A stretch of DNA of 61,918 bases from Seminavis robusta (lineage: Eukaryota > Bacillariophyta > Bacillariophyceae > Naviculales > Naviculaceae). The position numbers and the translations under genes are program-made. Location of the stretch: assembly GCA_903772945.1 (NCBI GenBank), contig CAICTM010000524.1, positions 1-61,918 of the forward strand. Reading direction: 5' to 3'. Within the stretch, counting starts at the first letter, position 1, and every line of letters starts with the position of its first letter. This document shows positions 56,175 through 61,918 of this stretch, one piece after another. The notes beneath the pieces are model-generated. The model made no database searches, was not told the origin of the DNA, and saw nothing but the letters and a program-made list of their open reading frames with translations.

Positions 56175-57025
56175 GGCCTCTTTCTGCGCCTTCCCGGGTA
56201 GGTATGACACATGGTTTAAATGTGGTGAACGGGACGGCGACGCAAAGCAAGAAACAATGTGCCGACGCGATATTTTGTCGGTTGATGCACCAAGCAACCT
56301 AGTGGCAGCTGGTTATACCGCTAGCTGAGCTCGAACCAGCCGTTGCTAAGCTTGCTTGTATGATGTCGATCAGGACAACGCTGTTAGGGTACTACGTCGG
56401 TGGGTTGGACATGGCGGCTTGATCTAGCCACTCACATTGATCTTCCCATGATCTAGTACGTAGTAGTGCAGCCAGTTTGCTAAAGCTATGGGTGGAGCTT
56501 CTTCGTTTTACGTAGTGGCCCTTGGCGACCTATCTGTCAGTGAGCATGCAGTGCGGCAAATAGTTGCCATGCTCCCGTTGACCAGCCACTCACCGGAGTT
56601 TGCCTCGGGCTTACGCCCTATCCATCGCTATTTGCCCGTGAACCAACCCGCGAACGCAATAGCCGCTTGCTGCTCCAATGCCATGGATACAGTACGTTCT
56701 ATTGCTTCTTTAGCTGCTGCAAGCATGTCGAAAGAGTGGAACAGGGCTGGCATTGCCGCGACTGGTGGCCGATCCAGCAATGTCGGTGCTGCTATGACAT
56801 TCCTAGCTGATCATCCAAAGCTGGTACCGCATGAAGTACCTGGTGAGAAAGCCATTGTCCCAAACTTTCTATTCTTCGTGGCTAGTATCGAGCAGGATGT
56901 GTGGGCATGTTTGCGCGTGCAATTCCAAGACTTCAATTTTTGATGACTTGCTTTGCTTCGTGTTTTACGAAAGCAATGCTAGTAGTGATGATTACTAGAC
57001 TATGAGTAATTAGTCGACAGGCTGT
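56175..57025. other. Intergenic, doubtful frame only
   Basis: A 151-codon plus frame at 56488-56943 (MGGASSFYVVALGDLSVSEH) is open but has no motif or homologue I recognise, and I do not call it. No repeat seen. Confidence 0.4.
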
Positions 57026-57619
57026 CTATGCCGCTTTGGAGCAGTAGCTTTTCTTGGCCTTGTACCGTAGCTCGATGAGAGGGTCGGTTGAGTTGCGGAC
57101 GGGTTGAGAGTAGCCAGCACCTCGCTTTGGGAGCCGCGCTGGTCGGTCCCTCGTGGTCTCGTGTCCAAGCTGCTGATTGCCACGATCGCCACGAAGTTGT
57201 ATCCTATGGCTCACAGGGATCGATGTGGCCCACCGATCTGCGACTACATCTCCGGTACTGCTTCGTTCACTTACTCGTGTTGTGCTTCTTCGCGAGGTTG
57301 TCTGCTGGTCCTCCTCGCAATGCCCACTGTTGGCCAAGAGAGGGGCGGGGATAGCTGACCAACGAGAGAGTGTGTGGAGCCTGCGGCTTGTTGGCTTGTC
57401 CTCCTCGGTTTCAATGCACACGCTCTTGTGTTTGGGCATCATGCGAGCATGGCTGTTGTCAGAGCGACCTTTCTCAGAATCCCACCGAGAGACCAGGCTA
57501 GCATCCAACACATTGCCTTGCTCATTTCGACGGCCAAAATAACCGTTCGAAACCTGGGTGGCATCATCCTCCAGGTGGAAAACATACACAATAGTGGGGA
57601 TATCAGATTCGTTCGCCAT
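57026..57619 (-). CDS. Hypothetical protein with SRWD motif, copy 2
   Basis: 197 aa from the ATG at 57619; an upstream Met at 57676 is possible. It begins MANESDIPTIVYVFHLEDDA. LVSRWDSEKGRSDNSHARMM and then PKHKS follow, then LSRWSAIPAPL and a basic, Ser/Thr/Arg-rich disordered C-terminus ending SKAA. It shares the SRWD...MP...RW.A.P order with the gene at 52855. Antisense frames over it are open too, so coding strand is inferred only from the shared motifs. Confidence 0.45.
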   Translation of the reverse strand: MANESDIPTIVYVFHLEDDATQVSNGYFGRRNEQGNVLDASLVSRWDSEKGRSDNSHARMMPKHKSVCIETEEDKPTSRRLHTLSRWSAIPAPLLANSGHCEEDQQTTSRRSTTRVSERSSTGDVVADRWATSIPVSHRIQLRGDRGNQQLGHETTRDRPARLPKRGAGYSQPVRNSTDPLIELRYKAKKSYCSKAA

Positions 57620-59034
57620 CGTTTCTCCTGATGGGTTCGAACGTTTGGAATATGTTTTTGTGATAGATGAAGGCAAGAAAATGAAATTATCCTGTCAGAG
57701 ACTCCAGTGGTTTTGCGGCAGCCAGCCAACTTGCTTCGGGGCGACTGGATAAATCACCCCGTATGGTACTCCGTACCGGTACCGGTATTGTAAGGCGAAG
57801 TAAACAAACCAAGTGTGTTCCGGGGAGCACAAAGTAAGTAAGTGTACGTATCCAGCCCACATAACAGCAAGGTCCGGAAACCATTATGAAGTTTTGAACT
57901 TTTTCAAACAGTTTTAGTTTCTCATTTTTAGTTTCATTTTCTCATTTCTAGTTTCTCAAAAGCAAAAGGGAATGGACGAACCAGAATCGAATCGACAGGC
58001 TTCTGATGTTATGCGACCCGCTGTTTGGGGAAGGGCATAGCGGTAACATGTCGTCAGGATGGGTACTGGTACGGTGAGAAATAAATCACGAAAGCTTCAG
58101 AGTGTTACCAGGTATTAGCTAGTACCTGTACCGGTTGCGAGGAAGTTTGCTGTAAAACCTGACGTTTCTTTCATCCAAGCTTCAGTCCTCTTCTGGGATG
58201 ATGGCAACCGCGGCCACATGTATACCGGTAGATATCCCTATCATAGCTACTGGTAGTAGAAACAATACGGAACGGTATCCTGGAGAACATGGCACGGTAC
58301 CACCACAAGCCGCACCTCTGCAAACTCGTCAAGTGCAGATCCCCCGCATCACAGCCAGCGTTCAAACCAGCAAGCCTTCACACCGCAGAACATAAACCAA
58401 GGGTAATGTCAATCGGCGAAACTTCTGTGCCAAGCACAACTACAGTAGCGAAACCACTACTTATTTATCATTCATCATATGCATATAATCAGCATGCAAC
58501 CAGCCAAGAACGATGACAGACCATTCTACATGTACATGTTGATCCAAGGAGCACGGAAGAACCCTTACGGTACATGTAGTTGTACGGTATCGAACCGGAG
58601 AAATCACGTGTTTGCCGCAACGGCCGTTCATGTCCTACGAACTTCAAGTACGATACTTGGTTGCAGAACTCAGAAAGAACGGCTTTTCAGAGGGGCGAAT
58701 CTTGCTGGTTTCTTTCCAATGAATCTTTTCCTGTGGAGCTGCTGTAGTCTGCTACATGTAGATCTAGATGACACCTTCGACTCGACTCGACTCGAACTAC
58801 TCTCTTCCGAGAAATCGTTGGTTGCAAAAGGGAACATGCAGTGCCTCGTTCCGTATTCCGTTCCGTAGTGTAAAGTACGTACTACGTTAACCCAGAATCG
58901 AGGAAGGATCCCCTGGCAGATCTTCCTAGCTAGAGCGGCGCCCCAGTTTCGCACCAGGGGATGGGCAAATCTCAGCTATAGCCCTGTAGTGTACTCAACA
59001 GAGTGACTCAGAATGGCAGAAAAACGATAAATGA
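57620..59034. other. Intergenic with TACCGGTA words and CGACT tract
   Basis: TACCGGTA at 57774, 57780 and 58223; a low-complexity TTTTAGTTTCTC stretch at 57910-57957; a CGACT tract near 58779-58797. A 129-codon frame at 58479-58868 has no motif. No gene called. Confidence 0.5.
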
Positions 59035-59290
59035 AAGCCTTTTAGCGGGCAAGCAAATTCATTGGATTAGATTGCATTGGATTAGATTGGGATTGGATTG
59101 AATGGATCCAAATAGTACTGTTATTTGTATAGTAAACTGAAATTCAATGCAATCATTATCAATCCAATCCGATCTAATCCAATAGAAAAATTGCATCCCA
59201 AAACAAATATTCGCTCTTTCACAGACACTTTTACAAAAAACGCTATCAAATACAATGCAGGGCAATGGGCAAGTTTGCTCATCCCCCCAG
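59035..59290. repeat. Foldback repeat with inverted ATTGG-type microsatellite arms, copy 2
   Basis: Reverse-orientation copy of 37045-37335. The core reads CTGTTATTTGTATAGTAAAC on plus (about 59119-59138), between ATTGGATTAGATTG units and CAATCCAATCCGATC units. Its right flank includes an open frame whose start (MYSKLKFNAI, ..., FTDTFTKNAIKYNA) resembles the upstream frame of copy 1. Confidence 0.8.
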
Positions 59291-59296
59291 TGCTTT

Positions 59297-59981
59297 ACCT
59301 GATAGAATCAAAATGGTGGCTGCAGCCTGGCTAGCTAGCGCTATCTGGCTAGCTAGCTAGCTCTGCCACCTACCAGCAGAGGAGCCAATTTTCCGACAAA
59401 TAGTCTAAATGTGGCCAGCTAACTGAGTAAGCTTTGCTATTATACCTACGGTACTGTACTGCCATGTAGCTTGCAAACATTGTGCTTGACACAGCTAACC
59501 ATATCGTATTTAGTTAGGTGGGTACGCACCATTGCCGTACTCGTGCTCTGGGGACGGTAAACCAAGGTTGTCGTCATGTATTTTAAAATAGCTTCACTGG
59601 CTTTTTATAGTATTCGAACACGTCAAATTGACACCCAGTACTATACCTGATAGAATCAAAATGGTGGCTGCAGCCTAGCTAGATAGCGCTAGCGAGCGCT
59701 ATCTAGGTACCGGTAGCTAGCTAGCTCTGCACCTACCAGCGGAAGAGCCAATCTTCCGACAAAAAGTCTAAATGTGATTATACCTACGGTCCTGTACAGT
59801 ACTGCCAAGTAGCTTGCACCATATCGTATTTAGGTGGGTATATTTTAATTTAAATATGGCACCATTACCGTACTCGTGGTCTGAGGAGGGCACCGTAAAA
59901 CCAAGGTTTCGATTTCTGTGGTCATGTATTTTAAAATAGCTTCACTGGCTTTTGTAGAATTCGAACACGTCAAATTGACAC
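59297..59981 (+). repeat. Imperfect 340-bp tandem duplication upstream of the JTB-like gene
   Basis: Copy 1 at 59297-59634 and copy 2 at 59645-59981 both run from ACCTGATAGAATCAAAATGG to CGTCAAATTGACAC. They share GGTGGCTGCAGCC, a GCGCTATC/CTAGCTAG palindrome cluster, CATATCGTATTTAG, CCGTACTCGTG and TTTTAAAATAGCTTCACTGG, with many indels and substitutions. Copy 2 ends about 150 bp before the ATG at 60134, so it probably includes the promoter. Confidence 0.85.
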
Positions 59982-60133
59982 ATTTGTAAACGGCGATGGT
60001 CCGATTGCTAACTAATCTCCGGCGGAGAAGGAGGAAAGCCAAAGCAACACGTCGACGAGAGACGGCTCCAACTAGTATAAGTATTAGCAAGAGAGACAGA
60101 CAGTATACTACTACTACTAGTACAACAATAATA

Positions 60134-60890
60134 ATGGCACGATCTCTATTATTGGGCTGGATGTTGTTTGCCGTGGTGGCGCATCACATGTCGAACGATC
60201 AACAAAACTTGAAGAAATTGCACCAGCGATGGTTGGCATCAGCGTCCTCTACAGAAGACGGCTGCGTCTTGGCAGAAGAGTGCAAACTGTGCGATGCCGC
60301 GTTACGATCCGAAATTACCGAATGTCGGGAAACGGGTCGCGTCGAAATTTGGAAATGCTCCAACGATGGTGCGTATTTTTAATAAGATAGCTTTGTTTGT
60401 TGGTGTTGTTTTTAGTAGCTTTGTTTGGTGTGTGCTATCGAATGCTGACTCTCTTCTTTTTTCTTCTTCAGCCGAGGACTCCAACAACAACAACAATGAT
60501 AGCACTACTACTAGTACAACTACTACTACTGTGTCTGCCAGTGTCGGAGTAGGTCCTCTCTATCGTTCGTGCTTGAGAACCAAGTCGGATGAAGAATTCC
60601 TCATGGTGCGTTTGCAAGTGATTTGGGTGGTGTTGGGCACGGCCGCCTTTGTTCTGAGTAGAAAACAAAAATCACTCTCGGCCAGTCTCTTTGATCAACG
60701 CAAATTGGCGAGTCAACAAGCAGCGCAGCAACAACAATCTACCACTAACAACATTGGACAAAAGAAACGAAGAACCAGTGCCTACAATACATCATCCTCG
60801 GCATTGACACACGAAAATAATATTGAAATGACCAAAATCGAACAACAAGAAACCATGCCACTTACCATGGATGCCGTGGATGTCGTCTGA
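60134..60890 (+). CDS. JTB-family (jumping translocation breakpoint-like) type I membrane protein
   Basis: Model: exons 60134-60368 and 60472-60890, giving 217 aa. The 103-bp intron has a GTGCGT donor and a pyrimidine-rich TTCTTCAG acceptor, phase 1. A signal peptide starts MARSLLLGWMLFAVVAHHM. The ectodomain has the Cys pattern of the JTB family: CVLAEECKLC, then EITECRETGRVEIWKC and a later YRSCLRTKSDEEF. A Thr/Asn-rich insert splits it at the exon border. One membrane helix follows (VRLQVIWVVLGTAAFVLS) and a basic tail (RKQKSLSASLFDQRKLA) as in JTB proteins. In animals JTB is linked to mitochondria and cytokinesis; that role is not established for diatoms. An upstream in-frame Met at 59996 would add 46 basic residues before the signal and is not preferred. 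Confidence 0.75.
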
Positions 60891-61918
60891 GCCTGTATAC
60901 ATCAATCAAAGCAAAGCCATTGTCAAGACAAAATAAAGTGGGAGCTGGTCTTGCTCCATTCCTTTGCACTGGAGGATGTGTGAGAAAATGAATGCATCGT
61001 CCACAATCTGCTCCGGTTCCACCGAATTATTCAACAATCAATAGAATGATCGAATCGAATCAACATTGATTGATTGATCGATTGATCAGCCTGAGATTCG
61101 GATTGTATTTGGGACAGGATGGCTGATGCCCGCAATTTGCAAAGGACTAATCATTACGTTTGCGGCCGGGACGGAGAGCAACGGTGTCCTTTTTGATGCA
61201 TTTCCTTCTTTGCATGGAGCAAGGAGATCAAAGGACTGCTGTTCGGTGACCGTCATGGCTCTCTTCTAGCTAGACTAATAGCATCCTCGGACTACGATGC
61301 TCGCAATAATAATAAGCTCCTAATAATAACTTGCCTTCTGAGATAGCTTTTATGGAGACTAGCACTACATTAATGTATGTGTTACTATATATACTCTACA
61401 ATGTTCGTTCGTTCGTCTAGGTTTGTGGCAACTCTTGCGATTGCATCCTCTCGTCCTCAACCTGGTTTGTACCGGTACCGGTAAAACAGAAAGACCTTTG
61501 CTGGCAAGTATGCATATGCCCCACTTTTTTTGATTTTTTATAAATAGCTCTCTCAAACGAACGAACGAGGCAGGGATACCGTATCGTACCGTAGTCCAGG
61601 CAGGGTATTGTAGGAAGAGAAAAAGCACTGTTTGCGTTCCGTACTGTGCGTACCGGTAGTACAGTCTAGCTAGTACCTACTGGTTGCTCTCAGCCACAAC
61701 ACAGTCCCATGATGGCAAGCAAGCAATGGCAACGTGCAAAGTATGCATGATACGATGGCTGAAAACTAAAAAAGGCAAGTTGGCTGATCCGTATGTAAGG
61801 CCGCTCTCTACCCAAGCGACTAAAGTAGCGACTAAGCCATATTTCGTAGTTTAGTCGATAGTTTAGTCTCTGAGGGTGGTGTCTACCCAAGCGACTAAAC
61901 GTCCCACGGACTAAAGGC
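60891..61918. other. Intergenic to window end
   Basis: No gene. GATTGATTGATCGATTGATC words at about 61065-61085; TACCGGTA at 61470, 61476 and 61651. A repeat starts near 61807 (listed separately). Confidence 0.5.
61807..61918. repeat. Partial repeat with CTACCCAAGCGACTAAA units, cut by window end
   Basis: TCTACCCAAGCGACTAAA occurs twice (61807-61824 and 61882-61899), with several ACTAAA/TTTAGT words between and after them. It may be one end of a MITE continuing beyond the window. Confidence 0.5.

Noticed and set aside
56488..56943. 151-codon plus-strand frame
   Set aside because: Open and hydrophobic in parts but without motif, paralogue or splice context; left as doubtful.

Overview
The window looks like nuclear DNA of a diatom or a close stramenopile relative. 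Supporting signs are genes on both strands with few, short GT-AG introns (53-156 bp), a degenerate Ty1/copia pol, two Crypton-type tyrosine-recombinase fossils of a kind typical of diatom genomes, a Pls/PosA-like FAAL protein, a JTB-family protein, and several genes with no obvious homologue outside diatoms. A large-genome pennate such as Seminavis is my best guess, but this is inference. No rRNA, tRNA, CRISPR array or bacterial operon was found.

Layout. 1-2345: 3' part of a broken copia retroelement. 2531-7268 (-): four-exon gene for fatty-acyl-AMP ligase, acyl carrier domain, membrane helices and a hexapeptide-repeat C-terminus. 9569-13895 (+): four-exon membrane protein with EGF-like and LNR modules and beta-propeller-like repeats. 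14776-16146 (+): opine (octopine/nopaline) dehydrogenase. 16507-18861 (-): a one-exon fusion of WWE, U-box, SWIM zinc finger, BRCT and a bacterial-type ATP-dependent DNA ligase, the most striking gene here. 22107-22799, 29582-30466, 48810-49541 and 51541-52308 (all +): four diverged paralogues of a TPR-like family. 23587-24255 (-): small secreted, single-helix membrane protein. 25457-27652 (-): membrane-anchored sulfatase. 31694-33900 (-): six-exon PhoA-type alkaline phosphatase. 35910-36884 and 45647-46627 (both -): a duplicated CRAL-TRIO-like gene pair. Between that pair lie two Crypton fossils (37755-40041 and 41913-44463, both -), a TA-flanked MITE and a small KOW-like/coiled-coil gene. 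52855-57619: three lineage-specific hypothetical genes. 60134-60890 (+): JTB-like type I membrane protein.

The genes do not form a pathway. Common themes are surface or phosphate/sulfate scavenging (alkaline phosphatase, sulfatase, EGF/LNR protein), lipid metabolism and transfer (FAAL protein, CRAL-TRIO pair), and genome maintenance (ligase fusion). About half of the window is non-coding and rich in palindromic repeats: a MITE packed with TTACTG/CAGTAA words, a foldback with nested GC-rich palindromes, a foldback with inverted ATTGG-type microsatellite arms present twice, a 340-bp tandem duplication, (CGACT)n tracts, and about 21 exact TACCGGTA palindromes nearly confined to intergenic DNA.

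Gene models for spliced genes were built by hand from splice consensus, reading phase and conserved motifs. Exon coordinates are given in each entry, and every joined phase was checked arithmetically. No database search was possible.
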